Source of the DNA: Arabidopsis thaliana
Taxonomy: Eukaryota > Streptophyta > Magnoliopsida > Brassicales > Brassicaceae
NCBI RefSeq assembly: GCF_000001735.4
Contig: NC_003074.8
Span: 6,634,101-6,698,100 of the forward strand
Length of the DNA stretch: 64,000 bases
Direction: 5' to 3'
The position numbers and the translations under genes are program-made. Shown in pieces: positions 37,612 through 53,033 of the stretch (the stretch's first letter is position 1; every line of letters begins with the position of its first letter). The notes beneath the pieces were generated by a model that did not search any database, was not told the origin of the DNA, and saw only the letters and a program-made list of their open reading frames with translations.

Positions 37612-38992
37612 TAAAAAAAAAGCGAAGATAATAGGATAACAGTGGAGGTAAATGAGAGTAATTATAACACTTTGGCTGTAAGATAAGGATTCCTTAACTT
37701 TAAACCAAAGCAGGAGGAGGAGCATGATGCCCAAGTATAAGCAATGATGATCATGTTCCCCTTAATTAACTTCCAGCCTTTTGTTAACATTCTAAGTTTA
37801 TATTTATTTTGTATGTTAATCTTTATGTTAACAACGCAAGTGGTATGGCTTTTTCCGTTGTTTCAATATGTCTTCCTCATTCAAAGTCATTGACAATGAG
37901 GGTTTGTCCCATTCGAGGATACTTTTCTACGTCAATCTATGTGTTCTTGATATTTTTCCGAAAAGTGTTCTTGATACATGTATTCAAATATCATGTTTTG
38001 AAATTAAATGGCATCTTTAAATCTAAAATTATGTATCTACGTGAGTCGTGACAGATGAATCATATCATATGCATGATAATAATCTGTCTACTAAAATATT
38101 AAGCGGTGTAATATGTAATCTTTCTAGTTTTCTTTATCAAGATTGATCCCATCCACGGCATTTTATAACTCATGCTTCCAAACACTTGACTTTCGATTTG
38201 TCACGCTTGGACTCATTTATTTCTAACCATTTATGATTTCTAACCTTTCCAACCATGCATAGACTTTTCTTTCTACCACTTCATACACATTAATTTGTCT
38301 AGTATCTCGTCATCTCTAGTTACGTCGACAAATAAATTGTCATCTGTAGCTTTTCTTCTTACTACAAAAATTTCAGAACCAAGAAAACAAAATGGGCTTC
38401 TTGAATTATGTTTAAGCCCAATGTATATTTTTAATCCACCCATTTATTGAGCGATACTTCTAGTACTAGGATATGTGAATATGTAATACAATAGTCTTGG
38501 GCCGTCGGGCGTAAGCCCAAGAGCCCAATCTGAGAGAACCTAACCAATGATAATTGATAAGGGATAATTAGTAGTCATCATCAAATATCTGAATCATCAA
38601 AGTGGCTGACTAATTTTTGAGTGAGCAGGATATTATGTGTTTAGTCTTATCTATGTCTCTTCAAAATACTCAGCTACCAAACTAATTACTTGTCAATTCC
38701 TTACTTGTATATAAAATCTTATATGTGGATTAAAAATTCACATACCATAGCCACACACACTCAACGGGACAACAACTACTAAATTTCCGACACAAAAAAA
38801 AAATGGATTGAAACAGATAAACTACATCACGTAAATATATAAAGATTAAATTCTTTTTTCATTTTTTGTTTTGTTTTTAATAATTAAACAAAAATGAATA
38901 ATGGCGATGTTTGGTTGCACGAGTAGGAGCACCAAACAAAAATGGATATAAAACAGACTAAAACCCGAAAAGGAAATCAGTTCGTAAATTAG

Positions 38993-39004
38993 CCCCCCCC
39001 CCCC
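38993..39004. repeat. C12 homopolymer
   Basis: Twelve consecutive C in otherwise AT-rich DNA. Long C runs are rare in this genome and prone to length error. Confidence 0.9.
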
Positions 39005-39784
39005 TAGCTAACTTTATATTTTCATTGGTACAACACTCAACACTCCCATGTAAATTTACACCCCAAAAAATTATTATCAATAATAAAGGAATCCTCCTTT
39101 TATATGATCAATGTTGATGCTTCTTCTTTTCTTTTTCATTTTTTGTGGTTCTAATTTTAGTGTGATGATTATTACTCACTTGTGATGCTCGATTCCTTGG
39201 ATGATATCCTTGTAAGGCTTTATTTTGAAACTACGATCATCTCATATGACTAAGTCATAACATCATATGAATAAGGTTATTTTTACAACAAAAAAGAAAT
39301 CATATGAATAAGGCATATGTTTTAGGGTGGACCATTCCTCAAAGATATGATGAAACGGAATTCAAAAACTCTTTCTAGGTGGCCTGTTCATTTATCGACA
39401 CGTGGCATTGTCTCATGAAAGTGAAAAGATTCTCTCTTTTTTACCGTAGCCACGTCATTTTCGAAGTCCATTCACACACCACCTCTAATTTTATTTTTTT
39501 ATTTTTTCTTTTTCAAATTCATGCTTTGTTGTGGTCGCGCTGCTCCTTTCACGTGGGTCTCGATTTTGGTTTACAAGGTATTTTATCCCCAAAACAAATT
39601 GACCATTTTCGACTGTAATTTATAATACCGGAATCGACATTTTACTTCATCATAGTTGTTACATGTTAAACCCCCTCAAGACTACAACAATGATTTTAAA
39701 AAAAAATAGAAAGGGGATTTTTTATATCGAATTTGGATTAGATTTGGCTAACTACAACAAAGATTACTACAAAGGTTTAAGGAA

Positions 39785-40206
39785 CTAAAGAGAATGTCGA
39801 CGAAATGTAGCGGGAAGACCGTTTTGAGGTATTGGAAATGGACTGTACTGTATTCCTTTCTCTCCTCCCTTCACTTCCCATCTGCATACACACAATATTA
39901 AATACCATTAAATAACAGCAACAACTATCATTTATTAATTACATCATTAGTACATCATATATTCATATGTGAAAGCATTTGTTTGAGTTATATATATAGA
40001 GATAAATGTACTTTATTAGTTAGGGATAGTGATGTGATTAATCATGTTTAGACAAGTTACTATCCAAAGTCTTTATTGTGTTTTGTGTACGATCATAAAT
40101 TTTCAAAACCATGTTTTTGACACGTTGTTAAGATGGTAACAACTTATGTTGTAAATGATCGATTATACTAATATTAAGATTTGACAATTAATTTAATTAC
40201 GTGTAT

Positions 40207-40255
<49 letters not shown>

Positions 40256-42300
40256 CACTTAAAAATTGTGTAGATCATAGATTATACCAATTTGAATATC
40301 TTATCGTGCATGGAAAACATACCGGAAATTGGAAACTAAATGGTGGAGAAATATAAGAATTTGTAACTTGGCGAGTTCGTTCCCGGGACAAGCATGAACT
40401 CCACTTCCAAAAGGCATGAATGTATTCGGCTTCGGATTTACCTTCAGTTTATTTTTGACCAATTAACACGTTTTAGATTATCTATCTTTTATCAAAAGTA
40501 ATAAATATAAGTTACTAAAGTTCTAAATTTGTATGTAGTTTCTTAATTATTTACCTCGAATCTAGATGGGTCGAAAACCTCAGGGTTTGAAAAATATTTC
40601 GGATTGTGATGAATATTCCGAAACAGTGGCATCACTTTCCATCCCTTAGGTATCAAATATCCTGCATACATGCATTTTACAAAAAAAATTAATGAGTTAT
40701 ATTCATTTGGACCACCACATTTTGATAATAACAAAAAAGCTTAAATATATCGAATGTTCTAGTAGTGTGAAATGATTTAATTAGTACCCTTATATTCAAC
40801 ATCAACCACTGCTTCTCTGAATGTGAAGGATATGATGCTTGCCATCCTCAAGCTTTCAACTATAACCTATATTTCAAATAACATTAAAACATGTGATGTA
40901 TATATATATTAATGGTGGTTCATATATACGAACCTAAATTTTATTATGATTTATCAATTACCTTATGTGTCAGTGGCATATTCCTCGTTTGTCTCCATGT
41001 TAAAGGTTTCTTCTCTCTACTGTTTTCTTCATATATAGCCTTTTGCTCAGCCTACAATCATTATGTATACATAAATTTAAGTGTATATATACACAAAAGA
41101 GAGTGGAAAATAGTCTGTGCATGTGATCATACCTTAACAGCTTCTAGAAGTTTCTGATCATCATGTAAGTACTTAAGAATCCAAGTTAAGCAACTAGCTG
41201 TCGTGTCCTGTGCGGCGAAAAGGACTCCGATGATGTTGTCTGCAATCTGTTCTTGGGTTAGCACACGACCTTTTTCGTTCTTGAAGTTGAGTAGATGACC
41301 AAGAAAGTCCGTTTGCAAGGCCCTTTTCTCTCTTCTTTCGCATATAATCTCGCTTACTATCGTCTTTAGCTGCTTTCTCGCCTATAACAAGTTTTTGTCA
41401 GTACTTGTTAAAATTTGCTTTTAAGGTACATTTATTCATTCATTCCAGAGATGAGATTACCATGAGAGCTTTGTGATAAGATGTTCCGGGGAGACTCATG
41501 GGGAAAGAGTTGTAGCCTTTGTCCACAATATTGTAGTTATGTTTCAAGATCTCTTTGTAAGAACTCTCCAAATGTCCAAATATGGCTAGAATACCCACAT
41601 CAAAGGCGAACTGCAAGAGACAAGATTATCTTGTGTATTAGGAGATCTCAGAGAACCTGAATGTGTGAGTTCGTTTGCTGTATACATCTCAACATATATA
41701 TACCTTCTTCATCTCCTGGTAGGTGGAGACAATCGGCATATTGGCCCAAGATTGTAAGGAAGAAAGGGCAATGTGCTCGATATCAGGGATGAGTTTACGG
41801 ATGGTTTCAGGGTAGAAAGAGGATTGAACAAGTTTCCTTATATGGGAATGATAATCTCCTTGGTGGAAAAAGAGTGCAGAGGGTCCTATCAGCTTCTCTT
41901 TGCTTCTCGGATAAGTTGGTTTGAACATATGGGCATGAGTCACAAGTACAAACCTCGCAGCCTCAGGGCTAGCCAACATCACGCATGGATAGCCGAGGAT
42001 TCGGGTTTTGAATATCTCTCCATATCTACACATCAGAAGATCAAACACTTCTAAATCTAAGAGCATAACTAAAAAAGTAACTTGAGGGACAAGGTTTCGA
42101 AATTACCTCTTTTGCTTGGAGGTGAAGAAAACATTGGGGTTTTGTGAATAGAGTTGTAGAGTCTCTCCTAAGTAAGGCCATCCCATGGAACCAGGAGGAA
42201 GCTTACCTCTACTGTTCTTTTTCTTCTTTGAAACAATCACTCTTACCAAAAGCAAGCATAAGATGAGGATTGGTACAACCAAGAACCAAATTTCAGCCAT
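39785..42300 (-). CDS. CYP707A4: CYP707A4, abscisic acid 8'-hydroxylase
   Basis: An ER-anchored cytochrome P450 that starts ABA breakdown by 8'-hydroxylation, leading to phaseic acid. Nine exons: 42300-42107, 42025-41704, 41610-41461, 41381-41133, 41051-40962, 40866-40788, 40661-40555, 40441-40323, 39881-39785, giving 468 aa. Features: N-terminal membrane anchor ([20 protein letters not shown]), proline-rich hinge ([13 protein letters not shown]), I-helix oxygen-activation motif (AAQDTTAS), ExxR (ESLR), PERF-type region ([11 protein letters not shown]) and haem-binding loop ([16 protein letters not shown]) with the axial Cys. A TATA-like tract lies at 42445-42454. The eighth intron carries a (TA)n microsatellite. 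CYP707A1-4 are close paralogues; assignment to A4 is from recalled sequence and map position. Confidence 0.96.
40210..40251. repeat. (TA)n microsatellite in CYP707A4 intron 8
   Basis: About 42 bp of uninterrupted TA inside the intron between the exons ending at 40323 and starting at 39881. It is likely hypervariable. Confidence 0.95.
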
Positions 42301-42444
42301 CGATTATTATTTAATTTAATATGAAATGTTTCGTTGATGATAGAATGTTTTGGAGGATGAATTTTTAAGGAAGAAGAGGAAGAAAGAAGCTAGAAGATAT
42401 AATAGGGAACAAAAACATACACAAATACACAAGAGAGAGGTGGG

Positions 42445-42454
42445 TATATATATA
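42445..42454 (-). promoter_or_regulatory. Probable TATA element of CYP707A4
   Basis: TATATATATA about 145 bp upstream of the ATG, followed on the minus strand by a CT-rich leader. AT dinucleotide tracts are common here, so this is a position-based call. Confidence 0.5.
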
Positions 42455-44559
42455 CACATAGAAAATTGTGGAGTAATAAAGACAAATTAGGGATTTATAT
42501 ATTTGATTTATTATTTTATTATTGTTATGTTTTATTTCGTCCAAACGTGGGAAGATGACGACTGCTTTCTTCTATTCACAATTTTGGCTTCTCAGGCGAA
42601 AAAGCTGAATAGATCTAAATTTAGATCTTGTCGATTTCTTTCTTATTTATTATGTAGAATGATATAGAGAAGTTTATTATTTCGAGAAGCAAAGAGAATG
42701 TATAATAGTAAAATTAATTAATGGGGGTGCTAGAAATCGCGATTTAGTTTATTAATGTTGGTATATACTGCCTTGGTTTTCATGGTAATGAGCAGTGTAA
42801 ACTACAATGTTCCGTATTATACTAGTGCGAAATTTTTGAAACATAATAGCATTTTCTACATCATTTTTTTTTTTTTACAGAAAGGTCTAATATATAGAAA
42901 ATTTTCCGCCAAAACATTAATGTTATAAACTGAATAGCATTTTCTATATCATCTTGATGCATTCTCCTTATTCAATTGCCTTGCCAAGGCACCCCATAGA
43001 TTTAGTGGAAGTAGTGTTTTAATGTTCTTTTATGGTCATCTCTGCATTGTACATTGATTACTTTTGAGTTTTAATTAGAAATAGCACATACGTTTATATC
43101 ATGATTATTTTGCAGAGTGATACAAATTAGTAACTAGTAGTGGGAACAAACTATTTTTGGACCATTTAATTACAAGAACCAATGGATGGCATTTGCTCAT
43201 ACCCAATGAACGATTTGCATACAAACTTTATCAACGGCATGTCGGTATTATATATCAAAATGGTAATGGTTTGGAGAATTCGAAAGAAATACGCGTCTTG
43301 TAGCCTCTCCTAGGAAGAATATTTGAAAGGCGGCGTTAAAAATTACCTTCAATTTAATTTCTTGATTTGATGCGTTTAACGTTTCTAGTTTCTTCTACAT
43401 GACAACATTTACGGGTGTCTTAATTACGTATAGTACAAATTGAATAATGGATCTCAAATTAGCCATCAATAGCTTTTGAAGCTTACATATCGAGATCTAG
43501 AAAAGAACATGGCATTTTGCTCGTGACAAAGTATTTCCTTACAAGGCATAATCCCTTTCTAGATGGGATTTGCCACTTTTAGTAACATAACCTAAGATTG
43601 ACGTTGCCCAATTTGTGTAGCATTCTTTAGAGATTGATCTAGTAGTTTCTTCTTTGTTCGAGTTTAATACATTTTATACGGAAATATCTTGACTGAAATA
43701 ATCTTAGTTACTACGAAATATATTAGTCGTGTATTTTACATTGCTTTATTTCTTTTCTTTTAAAAATATGCATAAATCATAATTTCAAACTCGAATACGA
43801 CTAGTGACACATCAATAATATTACAAACCACTAAATTACATATCAATGTCAGAAATCAAAACTTTGCATCGTGTAATTTACACTAGTGAATAATATAGTA
43901 ATATATGTACATCTTTATGCCCAAGAAATAAAATGAATGTAACTCTTAAGTATATATACATCAAAAAGGTTTGGAACATCTTTCATTATATATAAGAAAA
44001 AAAAACTATGATATTTTTAAGACTAGTAAATATTTTAGATGAATACATGTATGATATCAATGATCAAATGAAAACTGACGCATATTTGTCACAATCTTAG
44101 AATGAAATATTACGAGGGTAAATGAAATGGACCTATGAGGACAAAGTCGGTGGCGGTGCCTTACACTTACCAATTGTCTCCGTCTGATTTAAACCTATAG
44201 GCTAACGTTTATCACAACTATATCACAAGTTAACAAAAATAAAATTTCTAATATGTTTTTTCTGGTACATTTTCTAAACTGGCCAAAATGGTTGTCATTT
44301 GCAATAATATGCCTTACGTAATAGACCCTTGTCATGCATAATGTTTTTAAAAGTTGTGTTATATTATACGTTGGAATGATAAGATTTTTATTTGTACTTT
44401 GAAATGGATCTTTTTACTTTTAAATACGAAACAAAAGTCGATGGCTGCCAGAAAAAAATTGTGGTTAAGAAGGTAGTTGCCGTCAATTGGGTGATCTAAA
44501 AAAAGAAATAGAAAATCAACGAAAATGGAAATAATTTGCGGAGAGGGGAAGAAATAATC

Positions 44560-44830
44560 TGGTGGAGTCGGCGCATTGTGTTCACGTGATGACGTGACAC
44601 TTTGTGGGACTCATTTTTATGCAATACAGCTCATTTTCCGATTACCATAAGATGGCGGGAACCTCTCTCCACCCGTCGTTTCCGGTGGAACAAATGGGTC
44701 CGAAACCGTACGGAGGAAAACTGACACGTGGAAACCTTGCCAAAGAGCGTGGGACGCACGCTCGGTTGTGACATCAGGTGATTCGTCTCGTGTTACTGTT
44801 TTGGTTTGGGGGATCTAATTCTTAAGGGTT
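44560..44830. promoter_or_regulatory. GC-richer block with G-boxes, candidate distal regulatory region or unannotated promoter
   Basis: Inside AT-rich DNA this block has visibly higher GC. It contains TTCACGTGATGACGTGACA near 44581 (two ACGT cores), a perfect G-box/ABRE ACACGTGG near 44724, and GTGGGACGCACGC near 44750. It is 2.3 kb upstream of the CYP707A4 start. The function is inferred from motif density only. Confidence 0.4.
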
Positions 44831-47308
44831 TGAGATCGTATGGACACAACAAAGGACAAAATTAGTGGAAAACAACACATTTCAGTTTTTTTCCTCTAGT
44901 TGGTCGGATCTGGAGACTTCCATAACGCAACGGCAACCATTTTTCTTAAATATACGCGATTATGATAATACGACGACCGTAATTCTACATAAGGTTTTTT
45001 CCTTTGTTATCACCTACATCGAATAGCTTTAATTGAAAATGTATAATAGATTCAAATATCTTTTATCGTTTACAAGTTTATATGCGATTCACGAGATTAT
45101 GATTGACAATGCAATATTTTTGAGTTGTTTATGGTTAATACAACTGATCCGAGCGGAATGAAAACAAATGTTTTAGACCAACATTTCTATAATCTTATGA
45201 ATCACACTCATTTAGATTGTGTACGAAATTATTCAAAGAAAAAAAAACAAAATAATACAAGCTAATTATGATTGGAGACCAAAAAACCGTCGTTAAACTA
45301 AAACAATTTTAACTTAATGATCATAGCAAGCCATAGAATTATGTTTTTTTCTTACTTGGCTGACTTGGCTCCACATGTATGAATTAGTGCTCTCTTTCTC
45401 TTTCTCCAAGTTCTTTTAGAATTTTGTAATTATTAAATCAACGACTATCCTTAATGATTAAAATTCTTAGAAATCGTAGTACTTGACATGCAAGGCAGTG
45501 ACACGAGTAAACCCTTTTTCTATACCTTTTATTTTATTTTTCTCTGTTAAGGTTTTTTAATAATAAATCTTACCCATTTCTGAAGTACGAAACATTCACT
45601 GCTCTGAATTTCACTATACATAAAATATACCTTCTTTTTCTGTTTTACTTTCGTTATTTCTTGTGTCATATGTTCGTGTGGGACAAATGTAGATATTTAA
45701 CCCAACCCATTTAACAATTAAAGAAGACGACGTAGATATTTGTTGAGATCACGCATGGAGAAAAACAAAACTTTACATTGCTTCTTATACACCATACCTT
45801 TAATGATCAATAATGCCCCCTTTTCTTTTTCTTACGATACACATCCTTATATACAGTGTTTAGGATGTTTATATATGTATAAATAGGGAGTATTTCTATT
45901 CTATGTAGAGATAAAGTGAGTGTGGGTAATGATTGGGAAGTTTACATTAGAGCACAAAGAGGGATGACTCATAGACACTCCAAAATCGTTTAGAAACTTT
46001 GCCGCATGATATTGAATCTTCTCCTTTTAATTATTCTCTCTTTTTCACTTATCTTTCTTCCATTTCTGTACGGCTCTTCCTCTATTATCTTAATTTTAGT
46101 TTCCATATATATTCACACATTATATAAAAAGTGTGTATATATTTACATATTCAAAGCGTACAAATTCGATAGATAGACATCCATCGCTGTAAAAGATATG
46201 TAGGTGTTATCAAAGTTATAAGCACATGCTTGATAGATAACGTGATTAGGTTAACACTAATATTCCCACTGATTCAATTCACACCAAAACTATAGTTGGA
46301 AGACATGTGTTTGGTTCATATATAAAGCTCGAACAATTAAAAGTGAATCCAATGTACTATAAGTGAATATATAACCATATCACTTATGATAAAGATGCTA
46401 CAAGCTTGGGTTGAAACATGACAGGAGCATGTTGCTAGTATGTCATTGGTCTTATATTTTTTGTTGGATTCATATTAATTATCAGAAAATTGGGGACAGT
46501 AACAAGATGGAGATTTAACGGTTTTTAGCCACTTTTGGTATAAGCAAGAATTGGAATGTCTTAAAGTGTTTTGGAATAAATAAATAAAACTAAGAAAAAG
46601 TTATGAAAAAGAAAATTACAAGATTAGATTTGAAACAAAAAGGAGAGAAGAAAAAGAAAAGAGAAAACCCAAACTCATTGTCAAATTTGTAACTCTCTTC
46701 GTTCTACTCCACTCATGTCTAGTTCATTATCTCTTTCAAACTTGTGTTTCCTTTTTTTTCACATAGATTCATTCACTACAAGTAAAATCGAATAAGGATA
46801 AAAATATAGAGATAGGTATATACACATAAGTTAATGTAGGCGAGACAATAATATGATCAGACAAATAAAAAGATGATGGAGCAGAATCCTAAAAGACTTT
46901 AGTCAAAGATCATGCTCGAGGCAAATCAGACAGTGGATTCTCTGTCAACGTAAGAGAAAATCTGGTTTATATATTTTCCCACTTCCATTCCATATCATCA
47001 TGACTTGTATCCGATTATCAAAGATTTCTTTGTTCTAAAAAAAAAGATGTTGTACAATCAGAACAGAACATGTCAATCACATACAAGATCCATATTGCAG
47101 TATCTGTAAATCTGTTAAAGCTAATCTGAGAATGCTTGTGTCATTTTGTGTTTTATCAAACTACACTTGAACATATGTGCATTGTAGTACCCAATAAGAC
47201 AAGCAAAAACTCTTTTATTTTTATATGTACACATTCCTTAATTCCTGCCTAAGACAAACTACACTCAAAGCATGTATCACAAAATAAACTTTGGTTTTCT
47301 TCTAGAAT

Positions 47309-49719
<2,411 letters not shown>

Positions 49720-49990
49720 TTATCAATAATGAATGGATTTTAAGAATTGTGATTTGGGTTTTTATCGTTTGATACTTTGATTGATGAGAAAGAGGAAAAA
49801 TTGGCAGATTTTCTACCTTTAGTTCTTATTTTATTTCATTTCATTAGGAAACTCACTGAAACATGAACTAAAAAAATACATTAACATATATGTCTCTTTC
49901 ATCATTAGGCTCGGATTAAAACATTTAAACACTTCAAATCTCTAAGACAAAATCCTAAATGAGAGAATTTTACTTATCACAAGGAGAAGG

Positions 49991-50310
49991 TGTTGGAATA
50001 AGCTTGAAGATGACTTAAGCTATAAGTCATTAAGAGATTAGGATTAATAATTCTAGGAGTTATCTAGAATTATATTAGGAGTTATCTAAAGATTATTTGG
50101 TAGTTATCTAAATAATAGTCCTAATAGGTTTTGGATTTGGTTTATGAGATTCTTATATAAGGAGATGCTAAGTTGTGGCATAACTCATTGTGTTTAAGCA
50201 TTGAGAGTTTGAGAGCTTAGGTTTTAAGGTATTTTCCTAAGTTAATAAAAGAGAGTTATTCTTTTATATTTTGAGTTCTTATTCACAATCTTATATCCTT
50301 AAATTCTATA
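49991..50310 (+). mobile_element. Solo LTR of a Ty1/copia-type retrotransposon
   Basis: It starts TGTTGGAATAAGC, the usual head of plant copia LTRs, and is flanked by the 5-bp direct repeat GAAGG (49986-49990 and 50311-50315), the copia target-site size. Inside are a TATA box (TATATAAGG, 50154) and a poly-A signal (AATAAA, 50244) in the same orientation, as expected for U3-R-U5. The last two bases are TA rather than CA, one transition from the canonical end. No internal retroviral coding region follows, so it is a solo LTR left by recombination between two LTRs. Family not assigned. Confidence 0.82.
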
Positions 50311-51810
50311 GAAGGAACTAAGGAAGAGAAATGTATAGATCGTCATGGATGAGCATATACATGTAATTTTTGCCTCCTCTTAGAATTTTCTAATGACAAC
50401 TCCAAAATAGAATGATTTCATATATTTTAAAAAAAAAAGAATGATGATGACTATTATTACTCTAGTTATAGCAATAAGCCAACACTATTCATCACAACAT
50501 TTATTTTTAAAAATTTATCGACAAATTGATATCACACTATTATGAGACAAAACTAATACATCAAAATGCAAAGCTAACGATAGATATAAATAGTAGTTAA
50601 TTAAAACTTGAAAATACAAAAATGACATTGTATTAATTGAATAATATAAAATATAGTGATGTAACTAACGTTCAAATTTCAAAGTACATAATCAATATGG
50701 AAACTAAAGATAAACAAAGTCGTCCTTTCAAACAAAATCCTTTCAGACTTTGGATCTGAATGATATGTAGCTCAAAGAATCAGAGGAAAAAGGCAAATAA
50801 AGCCAACGCAAAAGGTCCAAGCTAGAACAATGGATTCATGTCCGGGAAACCGTGGTAGTAGAAGACGTGGTGGTGGAGGACCACACATGACATAACTAGG
50901 GTTTTTCTTGTGAACTTTTTCTTCTCTAGCTTCACCGTAATATCTTGTTTTCGATGTTCTCTAAAACTAGCAAATCGTGTGTTTACACTACTCTTTCAAA
51001 CTACTTTTCTCCATCTCTGACCCTTGAAGTCATAGCCATGTAATCTCTTTGCATTTTAGTAGAATACCCTGTAACAAGAAAAAATAATTATAGATAAAAA
51101 CAACAACAAATAATCTTAACAAAACAAATGTTGATGCTTCAACGATTCGTCCTTTTTTAACACATTTTCTTGATTATATTTTGTGGCTAGAGGCCCTAGT
51201 CACAAATGCCCTCACCAACCCTTCAATCATTGAATATATACAAGCACAACCACATGCGATCATTTGGGATCTGAAATATTAATACAAACTAAGATCTCAA
51301 TCATAAAAAAATAGAATGACTACAAATCTATTAGTTAATTAGGACAATTATTAAACATTTTTTCTATTCTCTATTTTATGTTTGAATCTTACTTTTTGCT
51401 AAAAAAATATTGCTCCATTGATATTTATAGTTTACTATAGTCTTGGTGATTTGTATGGATTTGTAAAAAGAGGTCAAGCGTTGATGGAGATGAACTCTAC
51501 TTCTCACATCACTCGAGTCTTTTTAGATTAGTTTTTTTTTGATAAAAAGGAAACAAAGCCTAATTATGAATTAGCAAATACAACTACATCTCCATAGTCG
51601 TCCCTTGAATCTTGGTCGAACTCTGTAGCATCAAGGTTGAAATTAAACCTAAATGACAATCGTGTGTACGTGTATAAATATACATATAAGTGATGATTAC
51701 ATAAACTCATAGTCATATATGGGATCTATTATGGTTTTATGCTCACTCTATACGTCGGCCTAACGTGGCAAAAGTGGATATTTCTTTGAATATAAAATAG
51801 AAAAACAAAA

Positions 51811-52262
51811 AGCAAATAAGCAAACATTGCAATAATACCAAAAGAGGAATGAAAACATATTTCTGTATTTGGAAGTAATGATCTTAGACTCCACGCGACT
51901 GTGTTCTTTATTGTTTTGTTTCGAAGAGCGGTGTGATATTCTTATTGGCTTGCAACCAAAATGGGCTCCCAAAAAGAAAGCAAGCACCACCACTTCTTCT
52001 ATCTGATGAGGGAACACTTTTAACATAAAAGTCACACAACCATAACATATATTCAAATTTCGGGTGATAACATAATGATAAAAATAGCACAACCCAATTA
52101 ACTACATGTTTTGGTCATATTTTATTCATAGTTTATAGTTTTTTCTTTTTTTTTGGTAGGAGTAAAGAACACTGTCGCGTGGAGTCTAAGATCATTACTT
52201 CCAAATACAGAAATTTGGTTTCATTCCTCATTTGGTATTATTACAATGTTTGCTTATTTGCT
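51811..52262. repeat. Long inverted repeat, 100-bp arms with 252-bp spacer
   Basis: The left arm 51811-51910 is the reverse complement of 52163-52262 with five mismatches in 100 (for example TAAAGAACAC, GTCGCGTGGAGTCTAAGATC and TGGTATTATT are shared). The spacer is 51911-52162. Beyond the arms the sequences diverge into T- or A-rich DNA, and I found no target-site duplication. Transcribed in either direction, it would fold into a long near-perfect hairpin. Confidence 0.9.
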
Positions 52263-53033
52263 TTTTTTCCTACTTTTTTTTTATAACATCTAGTTTATAG
52301 TTTTTGTTATATATTCAATCTATTTAGTGTCTAAACAATACTGATGATATCAAATGATTAAAAGGCTTTTGAACTGTAAAAATGACAAACAAATATCTAT
52401 GATCTATGTCATAATTGAAAAAAAAAAGTTACCAATAAAGATTTTTTTTTATATAGGTAGTATTTCTTGGCTAATATGGACATGTATATAATTATATTTA
52501 GTCTTATCTATGTATGAAATTGGTTTGGATGTTGAAAAATGAATCATCCTTATCGTCAACCATTTTGGAAAGAGACAAATCTAGATTTTGATTTCTTTTT
52601 TTTTACAAATTAAAGATTTTATAATATATCACAATATTGTTGAAGATTACAATTGTGGCATATGTCAATTTGAAGATCAATTTGAATTTTTGATATACAT
52701 CTAAAATAAGAAAACTAAAAGAACATAAGAAGTAATATATTTTTAAAAAATTGACCTAAAAACAAAGAATAATCATTATTATGATTTAACTCCAATGAGA
52801 AAACAATTCCAAGCACGATCTCCAACCACTCGAATCTTCACTGTCGGAAACAAACGGCCAATGTTTTACCACGTCGCATTCTTAATTGGATGTAAGTCTT
52901 TACAAGCACTTAAAACATTAAACTCTTTTTTCTCATTCGTCCACGTTTCTTTTTAAATTAATACTGTTAACAGATAATTATTCACAAAAAAATAATATCT
53001 GAAGAACAAAAAAAAAGGTTTCAGGGCCTTAAA

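Larger units (their letters stand above)
37158..39784. other. 2.6-kb spacer between LOH2 and CYP707A4
   Basis: It holds the LOH2 leader and promoter (37158 to about 37450), then AT-rich DNA to the CYP707A4 3' end. Visible items: a 40-bp imperfect direct repeat (37467-37508 and 37572-37611), a long T run near 37533-37550, a C12 run at 38993-39004, and two G-box/ABRE cores (CACGTGGC at 39399-39406, CACGTGGG at 39550-39557). ORFs of 79-80 codons here lack recognisable motifs. I find no gene. Confidence 0.5.
42301..47308. other. 5-kb gene-poor spacer upstream of CYP707A4
   Basis: The CYP707A4 promoter occupies the left end. No ORF of 60 codons or more exists between 42301 and 47308, which fits non-coding DNA. 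It is AT-rich except for one GC-richer block near 44560-44830 with G-boxes. A 19-bp direct repeat (ATAGCATTTTCTACATCAT at about 42846, with a near copy at about 42933) and a TATA-like motif on the plus strand near 45881 are visible. I cannot identify a mobile element or RNA gene here. Confidence 0.5.

Noticed and set aside
42846..42951. 19-bp direct repeat ATAGCATTTTCTAYATCAT
   Set aside because: Too short and AT-rich to call a mobile element or regulatory unit; mentioned only in the spacer entry.
50830..50893. Tiny ORF (MDSCPGNRG..., Gly/Arg-rich) in the FUT11-ABF4 spacer, possible small peptide gene
   Set aside because: It has no signal peptide, no match to a peptide family I know, and similar-quality frames on the other strand. 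Chance is the simpler reading.
51760..52092. 110-codon minus-strand ORF within the inverted repeat
   Set aside because: Cys/Phe-rich low-complexity translation that covers one arm and part of the spacer of the repeat; not a protein family.
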